From Nymphaea colorata (lineage: Eukaryota > Streptophyta > Magnoliopsida > Nymphaeales > Nymphaeaceae), in contig NC_045147.1 of assembly GCF_008831285.2 (NCBI RefSeq), forward strand, positions 22,220,981 to 22,284,980: a DNA stretch of 64,000 nucleotides, read 5' to 3'. A model generated the notes under the pieces. The model was not told the origin of the DNA. It worked only from the letters and a program-made list of their open reading frames with translations, and ran no database searches. Shown here piece by piece: positions 37,562 to 51,100 of the stretch. Each line of letters starts with the position of its first letter. Position 1 is the stretch's first letter. The position numbers and the translations under genes are program-made.

Positions 37562-40500
37562 TGTCAACATGAAGGGTAAGCTCACTTTGGATCTCAGTTC
37601 CTTGGATTTGTGATCTGGCCGATTGTTCATCTTCTCACAAATTTAGAGGCAGAAGCATTTATGCGCTTGGAGAAGTTTTTGGCTTCAGATCTAGTCAAAA
37701 GCAGATCTTCTCTCCTAATCTCAAAACCGCTATGAAGTCAAATTCTAAAGTTTACCCCCATATTCAAGTTCAAGTGATGCGGACGCAGTCCTCGAGGTGA
37801 TCCACCTTTGAACTTACCCTGCTATGCTCAACTGTATCACAACAAACATTCAACCACAGTGCAAATTTTCAGTGGTTTCAGGCACTTGTTCCATATCCAT
37901 GGCCTACTAATTAAAATCTGACAGTGCAATATTGGGCCTATATATTCAAACAAAGCTGACGCTTTTATATAAATATATCCCCTTGTTTTAATTGGTTCAA
38001 TGAACAGCCATTCAAACTTTGGGAATAAGTTGATACCATTATAAGCATCACTTTTCTTTGGCACGACGTGCTCCGTTGCTCGATCTAGCTGTGCCATTAT
38101 GTTTTTTATATCAGTACTGGCATTCCATCTACCATGTCTTTTTCAATTTCAAATCTTGATATGGAAAGCCAATCATTTCTTTAGCTCGCACAAGAACATG
38201 TTGGTGTCGCCCAAACTGTCAAAAACATCATGATGAATCTCTCTCTAAACAGAGAACCACTGCATATAAAGTATGGATTCGGAAGGTGAAGTTGCCTAAG
38301 ATTCTACTGCGATGTAGTTTTTGTTGACATTATTTAAAAGCCGTCGTGCATGCACGTGTTGAGAGCTCACTTTCGAGTCCATGTGTGAATAAACAAAGAA
38401 GAAAGTGTTTCGGAAACTGGAGCAGCAAGAGTAGGAGGGTCAGCCATGGCGAGCCAAACAAAGTTCATGAATGTCCGATTAGTTTATTCTCTTAATCAGG
38501 ATTAAACTAATCTGATTTTGTTCATTAATCTTCGCAGCCTTTCCTCGCAAGCAGCACATGATTCCCTCACATGCTCCTCTGCCGATGCCCACAACTCTGC
38601 ATATGCTCCCAACTTTTTAGACAGACATGCGTTATGTCTAAGATGCCCACCGTTTCTCTTCTCATCATATGAGCCTCTGCAACTTAAGAATGCGAGTTAT
38701 AAATATTAGACTGTGTCACAAAATAATGCTGGCAATTTCAAAAGTTGAATGATATATACATCTTTTCAAGATGGGTATGTTCTGCTAAGAAATGCATGAT
38801 TCCAAAGTAACCGAAATTGGAAAGATCGAGTATTTATTATTTTTTTACGTTTACCTCAAGGTCCTCTGCAAGCTTGACTTGTAGTTGATGGAAAAGTGTC
38901 ATTAAGTTCTCGAGTTCGGCATTTAAGATGTGCATTCTTTTCTGCGAAAGGCACAGTGGTTCTTGTCCAGTTGAAAAAGCCTGTGATGCGGCTGGCTAGA
39001 TTCAAACTTATCTGTAGGAAAGCGAACGGTTTGGTTTCAGGACAGCTAATTGCATCGGAAATCGAATCAAAATAGAAGCTTTTACAACAAAAAAGAAAAA
39101 GGCTCATATCAGATCTGAACCATTTGATCCCTTCCTTATCTGTCTTGAAGAGGAGTTTATCATGGCTTCGCCATTTCTCTGAAAAGTAGTGTATTATATT
39201 CTCAATGATCGTCTATCTTGGTCTCTCCTTTATCTATTTCCTGAATGTGGAAAGTGTAAACATAGTTACCAAAAGCCAGATCAGCAGCTGAGTTCAGTCG
39301 CCCCACCATGAGATGGAATCGTAGCAGGAGAAAAAGGAGAAGGAGAGAAGATTGAAGTATGCATTTGGCTTCAGAGGGCAACCTTGTCACCCCCGGCCCC
39401 ATCAAGTGGCTGTCCTTGTCAAATGAGTTGCACAGAAAAGAAACAGATAAAAGAACAGTTGATACCAGAACAGAGTAATATGCGACGCTTGTTTCTTCGT
39501 GCCAACCTTGAGAAACCGTGCAAATTCTTTGTCTTTCTCCAAAAGAAAAATCGGTCTACAGTTTTTGAAAAGAAAAAAAAAATGCAATAAATGAAATATT
39601 AAAGTGTGAGCAGCAGCATGGAGCAAGAGAAAAATAAAATTGTTGAGACAATCGAAGGCATGTCTCCGACGCCAGAGAATAGAATTCCAGTCCTTTTAAC
39701 TTCTTTTAAATTTTTATCTGTGCTTCCCAGAGAATCCTATGAGCTTACCTGTAGAAGGCAAGACTCTGTTGTCTTTTCAACATCTACAAAATTGCACTGA
39801 ACTGCCGAGGCCACCCCTTATCCTTCTCCACAGTGATGTGATAAAATAAGCGGTACCATCCTGAATTACCAGAACCACCTTCATCTTTTTGAGAAATGTG
39901 CAGAGAAAACAGAAGCAATTTTGTTGTATTCAGGAAGGACATATTGGTAAGTCTGGGAACAAACACCAGCGATTTCACAACCGGGCAAGAGAGTGAGGTC
40001 AGAGGTCTGACCTCTGCTGGTTCATAAGGCTGAGTGGACGAAGACTTTTTTGGCACACACCCGAGCATCGCCCTTTTCTCTAAAAACCAGTCCCACACAC
40101 ACATGCACCAAACCTCCTGTGTTCTGTCTCACATTTTAGGGAACCGAGCATGGCAATGATGGCAGAGCTCCGACCAACTTGGCTCGGTCGGTTGGTTTAC
40201 TCTAGGCCTGTTGGACGCAGCCCAGGCTTGATGAGTATCTGGATCTGCTGGTTAAGGCATGGGGTGAACTCATTTCGTTTATTTGAATCAGAAGAAAATC
40301 AACCATACGTGTTCTATGGAACTGAAAGAAATCATTTTCTCCGTTTCTTTGGCTTTTCTGAGGAGCGGGTAAACAAAGTATGAAGAGATTGTGTGAAGCT
40401 AATAAATGTGGCCCATGAAAAATGTCAACTAAATTTGCTCGGTTTTGTCCTTATGAGAGCTCACCCAAGATCAGCAAGCAGGAGTTGGTCTTCTCTCACA

Positions 40501-42520
40501 TGGAGTTGTTCCCTGCCATCACTTGTTATTTGAAAACTAGGCGGAAAAGGGACAAAAAGAAAAAGAAGGAAAAAGGCAAGAGAGAGATCTAGAGACAAGG
40601 GAACTTCCCATCAATTTCATGAAGCAAATCACATGGCATGTGTTCTTTACAGTTTACAGAAAGCATAAGCAAAGAAGTTAGGGACGAGAGGGACGATACA
40701 TGGTTCATGAGATTATCCACACATTTAACATGAACTTCATGTGAGTTAGGGAAAAGTTCATGAGAGACGCTGCTTCTTCTTCATTTGTTTTTAACAAGCA
40801 CAGGGAAATTCCCATGGTTGTGCAAAAGTGAGAAAGACCGCTGTGGAAATAACCAGACATGAACAAAGGTTTTTTGATTTCCAAGAGACAATTATCAAGA
40901 AAAAGGCTCGTTCAAGAATCGGGATATGCAGATGACACTTCGACCCCACGGGGGTCTAAAATAAGACCGGAAGTTGGCCACCCCAACCCCCTTCTCGAAG
41001 AGTCAAGGTCATCGCAGCAGAGCTGTACACTGCTTTATTAGGTAAAAAAAACTCTGAACTCTGATGAAACTGCACAAGCAAGCAACGTTACTGTTCTCAT
41101 CTTTCTTCTGCAGGGAAAAAGAAAACCAAGAAAAGGGACATCAGGAAAATGCTTCGAGCGCCACACCTACCGGAATCCCCTCAGCCTTTCACCGACCGCA
41201 GTGCCATAGATGGGCCTAGCTCCAGCCCGTCAACAGACTGTAAACGGGCCGGCCTGAGCCTGAGTTCGATGGATCTACTCAGCGGCGTACAGATCGGCCG
41301 GGTGGAAGTTAGAGAGTGCAGTAAAACCATCTTCCCTCTCAGCTCTCCCCCACCAAAAACTTCTATGAAGAGTAAAAACATGTACGTGCCAAGAGGCCAT
41401 TCTGTAAGGTCTCTGCTCTCCAGTGTACATGAGAAAAATAAGCAAATGCCAGCACACTACGATCTTTATCCACCCAAACAATTGATAAGCGATGGGTGAG
41501 TTTCACTTTTCAAGACAGATTATCACAGCTACAGTTTCAAGTTTAGTAAAGCTTTTTAGAATTCAACTGGAACCACGATCTCAAACAAAAAGTGCACCTG
41601 TTGGTGCTCTATTGCTTGCTTCAAAAGGATTCAGACTGAGCTTCACCTTTCAGCTACCCAAAGGAATTTCCCTTTTTTTTTTTCTTCTAAAGAATCATGA
41701 AGCCAGAAAGATAGCTAACAGCTGCAGTGAAATTAAAATCCGGTGATCTTCTTTCAGAGTTTATTGTGAAGAGATGCGATAACTTGTGTGGCAGATGAGT
41801 GGCATGTGATGAACTCGATCAAAGCTCCGCAACTTGGAATTATCAGTTAATCACACGAGTTCCCCAATATTGTCCATTCGAGTTTCGACACACCATTAAA
41901 TAACAATTACAATCGGGGACGGAAGTAGGGGCCACGGGGCCCTGCCCAGTTGTTATTTAGAAAACTTAAATTGTGCCTTCAAAATTTTGCGATGCTCACA
42001 ACGTTTTCTCTTTTCTGTGTACAACTTGTCCTGGTTTCTCTGATCATGGTGCTTTTTATGAGATTGCTTTATCGTAAGCCCGTGAATGTGGAGATTCTTT
42101 GAAAAAAGAAAAGAAAGAACTGAATGTATGACTTGAAATTCACATCCCAAGACATAGCTCTCCTTGCTGGTCATCAATAACCATTTCACCCTTTTGATGA
42201 CTCCAATATGGTCGAAAACAGTTTTTGTGTGTACCATCTTCTTTCCTTATTCCAAATTATTGAAGATGGACGATCAATCCGTCCCACAAAATCTCCTGCA
42301 AAAATTTGTAAAGCTGTTATCAACTCACCATTTTGACTAAAAAAACTATTATCTAACTCGTTGTCGATACATTTATACTACTTAAGCACGCCCTGTTTTG
42401 GTTCAAGGATCTCTGCTCTGCCTTCCGTCGCCACCGTTATCAAATTAAATAATGAATAAACAAAAATCAAACTTCTTTTCATACCTACTATGAAAGAGTG
42501 ATTTGATTGAAAAGCAACCC

Positions 42521-42545
42521 CCCCCCCCCCTCTCTCTCTCTCTCT
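42521..42545. repeat. C10 plus (TC)n tract
   Basis: Ten or more C followed by about seven TC units, a homopyrimidine tract on the plus strand, about 290 bases downstream of the TPR/J stop codon. Confidence 0.9.
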
Positions 42546-42828
42546 TAATTCGTTTCAACTCACAGTTGAGTATTTTCAAGAGAAGCGATTCATCCTGATA
42601 ATGTTCTCATGCTTTCACAAACTGAAGAAACAAAATTAGGCTGAGAGAAAGAAACATAACCGAGTCTGAAGAGAAATAAACTCTACATTGTATTACCAAG
42701 TAACAACAGAACAGGGTAGAATGAACACAGAGCAAAAGACCTTCCAAAGAAGCAAAATTTTCCATCCGCCGATTCGACAAATTTTTACACAGAAGACAAG
42801 GGACGCCGGACGAAAGAGTCTGAAAGTT

Positions 42829-45117
42829 TCAGCAGCTCAAGGTTTCGTGAAGATGGCGCGGCGCAAAACTCGGCGAAAGAATGCCCCCGGCACCTCCAAT
42901 TTCGCGGCAAAACCCGCCAGGAAATGCCGCTGGGACCGGCGAATTATCCGGTAATTCCTGCTTGGTGCTGGAGCAGTTTGACGGTTTTCGGTTGCGGCCG
43001 CCCTTTCTAACGTCCATAATTCTCGACACGGTGGTCGTGGCCTTTGCTTCGGCCATCGCAGCGGCAGCCGCTGCAGCCGCTGCTGCTGCTGCTGCTGCGG
43101 CGGCTGCTCTCTTCTGCTTGGCAGCTGCTTCTTGCTCCAGCACGGCAGCCATGACGTTGGCATAGGCCTTCTGCAGCAACCTGTAGAGCAGCAACGCCGA
43201 CATCTTCGCTTGGTCCCTCACGCCGTCAGCGTCCCGATCCTCGACGAACTCGCAGCGCTCAACGAAGGTGGTGGCGCGGTCCGGCCGGTGTCGGAGGCAC
43301 AGAAGCCGGTATGCGCACTCCAGCTCCGAGCGGGTGCATCCGCGCCGCAGACCCAGCAGGGCGTAGTAGTCCACTGGCGGAGTAGAGCCTGCCACCACCA
43401 TCCGCTTCATCTCGGCGATCTTGCCGGCTACGGACCTCGAGTTCGCAGCAAATTCCCCGACGGAGAATTGACCGCCGCGGCCACCACGCCTCCAGGCCGG
43501 GCCGGGGAGCTTCCGATCACGAAGGATCGAGTCGTAGAGGAGCTTCAGGTGCTCAAGGTCCTGCAGGCACTCGGTGAAGCACCGGACATGCTCAAGCAGG
43601 GAGGAGCGGGCGGATAGAGCGTCAACGCAGGTGGGATCGAGGGCGAGCGCGCGGTTGCAGTCGGCTATCGCTTCCGGAATCCGGCCACCTGCCCGGTAGG
43701 CAGCTGCGCGTAGGGTGTAGCACTCAGCGAGGAAAGCCTGTGGAACGGCCCGGCGAGAGCCTTCCAATATTTTCGAAAGGTGACGTACCGCCTCCGGCGG
43801 TATGCCATTCTCGAGTGCAGCTAGTGCGGCAGCGCGGCGCCGGAGGAGAAACTTCAAGTTGGAAAGTAGCTGCGTGGCACTATCTAGCTCTGCCGCCGCG
43901 GCATTTGCGCAGCCACCCGATGCGGCAAAGACGTCATCTGAGGAAAGGACGCTGTCCCGGCGAGAGGCCGCGGAGGCGAGGCGCTTCCCGGCCTGGAGAA
44001 GCTGGAGGGATTCCTCCAGGAGGCCGAGGTGGGAGAGAGCCTGTCCGAGGATGAGGTAGCGCCAGTACTGACGATGGTGGTGATGGCCGCTGCTTCGAGG
44101 AGTATCTCTGGCGGCAATGCGATGCTTGAGGTCGGAGACGGAGAAGCAGCGGGTAAGGACCGCGGAATTGGTTGGCGGAAGGAGGTTGAGGTTCTCGCGC
44201 GAGAGTGAGTCAGAGGAGGAGGAGGCGGCTGAGTCGTCAGGGAAACTGGAAGAGGGGGGGATGTCGTCTCGGAAGAGTTCGGCGACGTCTCGGTAGCGTT
44301 GAAGACGGAGGAGGGCGGTGGCCTTGAGATGGAGGGGCGTGTCCCAGCGGGGACACAGAGCGATAGCGGCGTCAAGCAGGCCAAGCGCCGCCTGCTTCTG
44401 GGCTTGGTCGTGGCTCGCCAATAGAGCTCGCGCTTCCTTCACGTGTTTCTCCGCCACCTACAAGAAAAAACCCTTTGGTGAGACCAAATTAGCCGGTTTC
44501 CGGCATCGATTTTGCCGGAAAACAGGATTACTGTGGCTTACTGCGTATATATACGGTGAATGCAATATAAACCACAATTGCGACAAAACGATTTATGAGT
44601 AACACTAGATTTAGCTAAGACGAAATAAGAGAAGAATATCTAGGAAAAATAGTACGAAATGGAAGCAGAGAAAAAAGAAAAGAACAAAATTTGGTTTCTC
44701 GAACAGAAATGAGTGAAGACGTACGATGCGGTGCCCCCTCTTCTGTAGAAGATAATGCCAAAGAAGGATCCAAGGGAGAAAGAAACAGAGAATGTGACGA
44801 AAAGAAATGGAGAGAGCGTGAATCTGTTTCACCAAGAACTTGGAAATGGAATGGAACGAAGCACAAAAGAATATAACAAAGAGCTCCGCCATTAAAGTTG
44901 CAGAGAGGCTCATCTAGAACCCGCAAAGAAAAAAAGAAGAAGAACGAACTCGCGGAAATTGCCAAACCAGAGCTCCGTCAGAGAGAACAACACCATCAGT
45001 AAAGGAGGAGGAGGAGAAGAAGAAGAAGAAGAAGAAGAAGAAGAGAGCGCGAACCTTGCGATTAGTCATCCACCAATGGCGCCTCATGGACAACGAAGGA
45101 GACGAACAAGTCGACAT
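42829..45117 (-). CDS. TPR protein with a divergent J-like domain
   Basis: Two exons give 563 residues. Exon 1 (45117-45055) encodes 21 residues including RRHWWMTNRK, a start I recognise from plant homologues (…HWWLTNRK…). Exon 2 (44457-42829) begins in phase 0 after a cttgtag acceptor. N-terminal residues 22-90 and about 255-325 look like TPR helices, for example AIADCNRALALDPTCVDALS. Residues about 381-458 follow J-domain spacing (PPVDYYALLGL … AYRLLCLRHRPD), but the HPD motif reads RPD, so stimulation of Hsp70 ATPase is doubtful. A 17-alanine tract follows (about 472-488), then a low-complexity tail. The exon is GC-rich (CpG-dense), unlike its surroundings, which makes long antisense open frames. 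Plant homologues are annotated only as TPR or DnaJ-like; a chaperone-adaptor role is inference. Confidence 0.9.
45007..45046. repeat. (GGA)n(AGA)n trinucleotide tract
   Basis: GGA then about nine AGA units. In the minus-strand TPR/J gene this is a TTC/TCC tract a few bases after the 5' splice site of intron 1 (donor at 45054). A continuous pyrimidine run here may influence splicing. Confidence 0.92.
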
Positions 45118-48100
45118 TGTCACTCTCTCTCTCTCTCTTCCTCTCTCTGTGTCACGACCGGCGAAATTAACAATCACCATTCCCTCTCCTCCTTCCTCCT
45201 CTTCCTCCACAGCCACCTTCTCCCTCGCTCCCACCCCCACCAACCGCTCCTCCCCCCATCCAACACAACTCTGGTTCTTCCATCCACTGCAACGACCACA
45301 CCATTTCCTTGTACACAACCAAGGGAAAGAGGAAGATGATGGTGGCCAAGAAAGCTAAAGAATGCAGGAGCAACCCAATGAACAATGTAGATCTACTGTT
45401 TCATTTCGTCGCCCGACCTCAACAAAAAAGCAGGACACAAAAAGAGAGAGGGAGAGAGAGAGAGGAGGGATTGACTCGTGGAGAAAGAAGAGAACTTATA
45501 CAAGAAGCAAGGGAAAGGGGAAAACCCTTCTCCAATCCTTCGCTTTCTTTGCTGGCAGAGGTGCCTTTCTCTCTCTCTCTCTCGATCTCTTTGTATATAT
45601 ATATATATATATATATATAGATAGAAAAGAGAGAAAGAGAGAGAGAGAAAGTATAATGTAAAATGCGAAGCTATTGATAATGTGAAAAGGGAAGAGAAGC
45701 CGGTATAGGAAGAGGAGAGAGGCGAAGAGAAGAGGGCCCAAGATTCACGGGTTAGGCGATGTACTCCGCCTTCTCTTCAGCTCACCCTCCTCCTTTCAAA
45801 GTTACCGGCTTTTCTTCCTCTTTTCTTTTTCCTTCTCTCTTTAAAATAATTTCCAGCAACTACTTCGCCTCTGATAAAGCGAACTGCTTATTTAATTTCG
45901 TCCCTCTTTCTCTCTCTTCAATCGTTATCTTTCCCCCCTTCAACTCGGCCGGACATTTCGGTACTGCCACTTGGTACGCTAGCTCTGTGTGTGTGTGTGT
46001 CTCTCTCTCTCTCTTTCTCTCTCACTGGGAAGCCTGGTTTCATTAAGCAAACTTATTTGTTTATGCCTTGGCTCCTGCACGTCTTTGCCTCATGGAGAGG
46101 AGCCACCAATTCATTACTGAATTTGGTTTGATATTTCCTGTAAGTTGAATTGAAAATTGAAATTAATTATCTCAAGGTTTGATTCGTATGGCATCAGCCA
46201 ATTAGATCGAGGTCAATATGGAAATCATGGAGTTGTCGACACAGCCGAAAAAAAGTGCGGCTAAGTCTCACCGCTTAAATGTGGTGGTTTTTTTTTTTTT
46301 GGTTAAGTGTGAAAGGAGAAAAGTTGAGGTCAAAAAAAGATGTCTAATTGAGAAGCAAATTCAGAGTGTCTAGAAATAATTCATGGAAAAACTAAAGACA
46401 GTCGCTGTTTCTCATCTTTTAACGACGTTGCCGATAAACAATGAACGCCAAAACTGTACTAGAGTATCACTCTTTTTTGGGTTTCAAAATTGCTTAGATG
46501 GCTCCTGTCTTTTTTCCCATTTAAGAAAATGCTTGTTATATTTTTTCTCTCACTCTTCAACATATAAAAAAATTGCTGTTGCTGTTGGTTTTCTTTGAAA
46601 TGGTGGAAAAGGCCCAAAATCACCGACACCACAGTAGTTTCCATGAGGTAAACATATTCTTCAAGTCCTCTCAAAGAGTACATGTAACTTGGTAATATGG
46701 GCCCGATGAAGCTTTAGCTCCCAACATCTTTTAACTTGGTAATATTCACAAGTTACCATGCACAAGCTTTTCACGAATCATGTAAGTAGGCATCTATGAT
46801 TGGGCTGCTTATGAATGAATTTCTCTTTTTGGTCCCAAGTCATGGTTCAATTCTCACAAGCATTAAGACTTTCAATGTTTGCAGATATTCCGCATTATGT
46901 TTTCGTTGGCTGGCAACAACTTGGAACTGCATATTTGATTATTCGACCAATATGCAAGTAAAATAGATGCACTTACAGCCCTGAAACTATAGTTAAGCAA
47001 CATGATAAAAAGGTGAAACAAATAGTGACCTAATTTCTAATTTACAAAGAGCATTAACTTTAATGGCATGTTTCCAGTGAAGTTTCAGCTTCAAAATGGT
47101 GTTTAAGGTGTGTTTATGTGAAGTTCTCATGAACAAAACACTGACTTTCAAACCACCAGTTTTTATGAATAAAAAGTACATAAAGTATATGTAACATTTC
47201 ACTAAATCTCAACTAGTTCATCCCATCTTGTTTCAAAAGAGAAAAAAAAACGATGGTCCTACTAAATTAGGGGAGCCTTGTGGAAGTTAGGCAATCACCG
47301 TCCAAACCAGGGCAAGATGTTGTGGCCGCTGCCAGCCAAAACCCTTCTAACGGTCAAATGGGCTGCACTTGACGTGGACGCTGGCGCCATTTTGATTGCC
47401 ACATGGCTGGCACACCTAATGCCAGCTCACCATCTCCGGCTGCAACACGTAAGACCCGCCGACATGTCACGCTGCGATGAGCGGGCAGCCATGGGCCTGT
47501 GTTGGGCTCGCTCGGGGCACAAACAGGCTCGAGCCCACTGACTTGAATTGGGCTTGGCTGCACCCGGGCCAAACCCAGTCCAAGGTCGAGACCTAGTTGT
47601 TCCACCAAGTGTGAATCATGGCAAAGCAAAGCCACAGTCAAGTCGAAGTTGAGGACATGAAAAGGTATAGTAAGGAGACCAGCTCACTTACATGGGCAAG
47701 TTAAAAAAGAAATCATGTGACGTTGAGGCAGATCATCAGTTTAAATTCAATATAGTTGTTTAGATATGGATTTAAAACGCCAAGCATAATTAATTCCGTC
47801 TTCGTGAAACCAGCGTCTGCGCGGCCAAGTTATTAAAACTATGACGGCGACGTATTAACAATCTGGATTGGGAGTTCCGGCAGTGTTTGCTGTAATCTCG
47901 TCATCAATAAATGCTAGTAGGAATAGCGCATTAAAAGCACCACACATAACTGGCATCCTTCTCTTCCTTCATGAATAATAACAGAACTATTTCCGTGATA
48001 CGTTTTCTCTGCTATTCGTTCCTTCATGATCCAAATCATCGTTTCTGTCCCTGCTTCACAGCCACGTATACCACGTGGCTGCTGCCTCTTCATCGATTCA

Positions 48101-51100
48101 ATTCCACATTTATTGATGCTTTTTCGCTTGAAAAAAAAAGGTGGGAAATGGTGATTCCCTGTACGTTGCTCATTCACATGCACGGCTTGAGAATTTAATC
48201 TGTTGTGACCGCTAACGGTTTAAGGGCTTACGTTCAGTTCCCATTTGGATCGGCGGAATCAGGCCTGCTGTTACAGAATGCTTCTAATTATCACAAGCCG
48301 AAGCTGTTGTTCTGATCTGCTAAGTAAAAGGTAGACGCAAAGCATCTTCAAAGTTCACTCGAGAGAAAGAATTCCATGCAAAAGTTGGCGATGCGATAAG
48401 AAATTCCTGTCAAATCCTCCAAATGAACCTGATTGAGAAACTTTTTCCTTTCTTCAGACCTACCTTGAAGTGCTTGACAGCCAGTGCCCCTGTTCATGGG
48501 CCTAGATGAAGGCATCATCTTCTTGATTAAGGGAGAATTGAATAAGAAGGGACAGTGATTAGTGACAGATCTTGGTAGCTATGATAGGCTGTCATCCCAG
48601 AAGAGACAAGCACTTGGGCTCCACAGAGGCTTGGGAAGCATGTCAATTAGGGCCTGTTAGGTTTCAATCAGATGGCTACTGGTCAAGGCCAATATGAGAA
48701 AGAGTAAAAAGGTGAAGCTACAAGTTTGATAAGGACAATGCACACAGTTCTTTGTACTGTTTTGAGGCCCATGTAAACAGACACAGCTTCTCTCCCCAAC
48801 CTATCAACCATGGTGTGAAAGTACACATTACCAGGAAAAATTTTCTTACGTTCGTCTCACTTGATCTGGGCTCTACCCGTTTCGGGATCCGAACCCGAGT
48901 CAAATTGGTTGCTTGGTTCATTAGATCAACTAAACTTACACTAACCAGCTCGGACTATGTCAACCCCAATTTTTAATGATCAGTTTAAACAAAATTAAGC
49001 AGCTCAAGCTGGTTGGTGTTAGGTTGGTAGCGGACTAATCCATTCTAAATTAGTATTTGTTTTAGTGCATGATGATGATTGACACCAATGATCCTCCTTT
49101 TGTGGTTAATGATTCCTAATAAACTCAGTTTTCTAAATGGTTGTACGTTTCTCTTATTTCTAACCCATGAGCCAGGGTTTAGGAAATGTACCATACTTAT
49201 TTTTATTCTGACTTTTATATAGGATTTGGAGTGCTTCTTTGAGAGAGATTAATCAACTATTTGACAATGGTAACCCATCTCAGCCTTTCATGTTCTAAGG
49301 AGCCTTTTTTTTTTAGAATAATCTATTAGCGGCACAATTGAAACAAGAGACCAAGACATAGGCTCAGTAGTGATTGGTATTATATATATATATAGCTATT
49401 GTAAACTATATATGTGCAACTGGTCTACTCAAATAATTTATTGAAGAATGTTAGCGTGACTCAAGCCTTGATGGATACAACCTGGCAGCGTCCGAAGCCG
49501 GAATCTCCTACTGGTATCTTTGACATTCCCACACTAACAGTGGAAGAAAAAAGAAGGCCAAATTTAGCAGGGCCTAGCATGTGCCCAAGCTCATTGGACT
49601 CACATGCAGGGCCTACCAACAGGACGGAATTGGGACTAAAGGGACAAAAAAGGGCCACAGTCCAGCCCAGCCCAGTCCCCTTGGCTCGAGTGCTGGAGAC
49701 GCGCCGAAAGCCTGATCAGCTAACCAGCACCCAAAACAAGATCCACAGGGCTGGTCCTTCCCCTTCCAAACATGTTTGTCCTGATCGCTTGCTGCTGTTA
49801 CTTTGTATCGATTTTTCATCAAGGTTGTCCAAATCACTTGCTTTCTTGTGGGTACCTTTCGAATCCATGTTGGTACTTTGATAGCATGATGCTTTGGCCC
49901 GAAACTGAGAAAGAAAGTCGACAACTTTTTCTACGATCTACCATTATATTCCAGTATATCAGTACATTTCCATCGTGTTTTTGTACAGAGAGATCTACTG
50001 TTTCCAGAAGAAGCAGGCTTTGAAATTATTGCTACGTCTGCTCTTGGCAAGGCTTGCCAGGGAGCAGTTACTGTGTGTAACAAGCTATGCAGCAGAATGC
50101 ATGGTATAGACTAAGCATGTGGGGTTCTTGCACCGTATGTTCCCCGGGTTCACTGCTACCTTCTATCAATGTCTTGTGATGGCGGAGCCTGGTGCCGGCC
50201 AATAAGGTTGCTTGCTTTTTTCGGTACCTGGTCTGGCGCTCAGATCCTTTCCTGTTCTTCCCTCAAATGCATTTCAGACTGAAGATCTGCTCCTGTCTTG
50301 GGATGAAATCACTCCCCCCATTGGGCAGCAGAGAGTACTCCATGGAATAATTAGGCGATATCAGGATTTTTCCTTATTGTGATCTCTTGCAGTCAGTGTG
50401 CGTGCCCCCCAAAGCATGCAATGTAGCTCGATCTTAATGCTTATCTGTTGCAGGTAGGTGGAGCCATTTAGTCTCCGTTTGCAGGAATTTCTGGAGCTTG
50501 GCCTTGCTGGTTTCAATTTACCTTGCTGCTTATTCAGGTCTCAAATTAATTGAGGTTGCTATGTATCTTGGCTGCAGCTGCAGTGTTTGCTGCTGTAAAA
50601 GTAAAGAAACATGGAATGTTGCAGATGAAGTTTTCCAATGTCTTAATGAACTCATGAGAATGGTAATGCCCGGACTCGCTTTGGAGTTCGCGGGCTTGGG
50701 CTTGCCATTATTAGATATCCTGCCCGTGTATGGTCCCCACCCATATCTTAAGGTGTTTGATTAGCGTTTTCGGAACAAGTTGTACCGGACTCCCGTTTGC
50801 TGTCCACAAATGGACGGTGAAAATGCCACAGTTACAGGACACGACCTTTTGTTCAACTGTTTTACAGATTTGACAGACCAACGAGGGTTGTTCTTCAACG
50901 TCTTTTTGTTTTTGTATAGTAGCGCCCTGTCCATCCAATCCTTTTGCCGTGGGCATGATGCAGGCATCCGACCTGCATATGCGGCTGAACAGGAACATTG
51001 ACGCTCTGTATATCCACACAAATCAAACCAGGACACTTTTTCTAATGTTCAATGTTTTGAAGAGACCAAAGTTTCTCCTCACATCCCCCCCTTTTTATGG

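Noticed and set aside
43132-44059. Long frames antisense to the TPR/J exon
   Set aside because: They are shadows of the GC-rich coding exon; the minus-strand frame carries TPR and J-like motifs.
48061-48079. Inverted repeat containing a G-box
   Set aside because: Seven-base arms are common by chance, and no gene start lies near to make it a promoter element.
49414-49881. Plus-strand frame of 155 codons
   Set aside because: Low-complexity proline- and serine-rich translation without family similarity; the opposite strand is also open, as expected for GC-richer repeat DNA.
50498-50764. Hydrophobic frame with faint likeness to a MATE transporter segment
   Set aside because: The match is a few residues only, with no neighbouring exons of that family.
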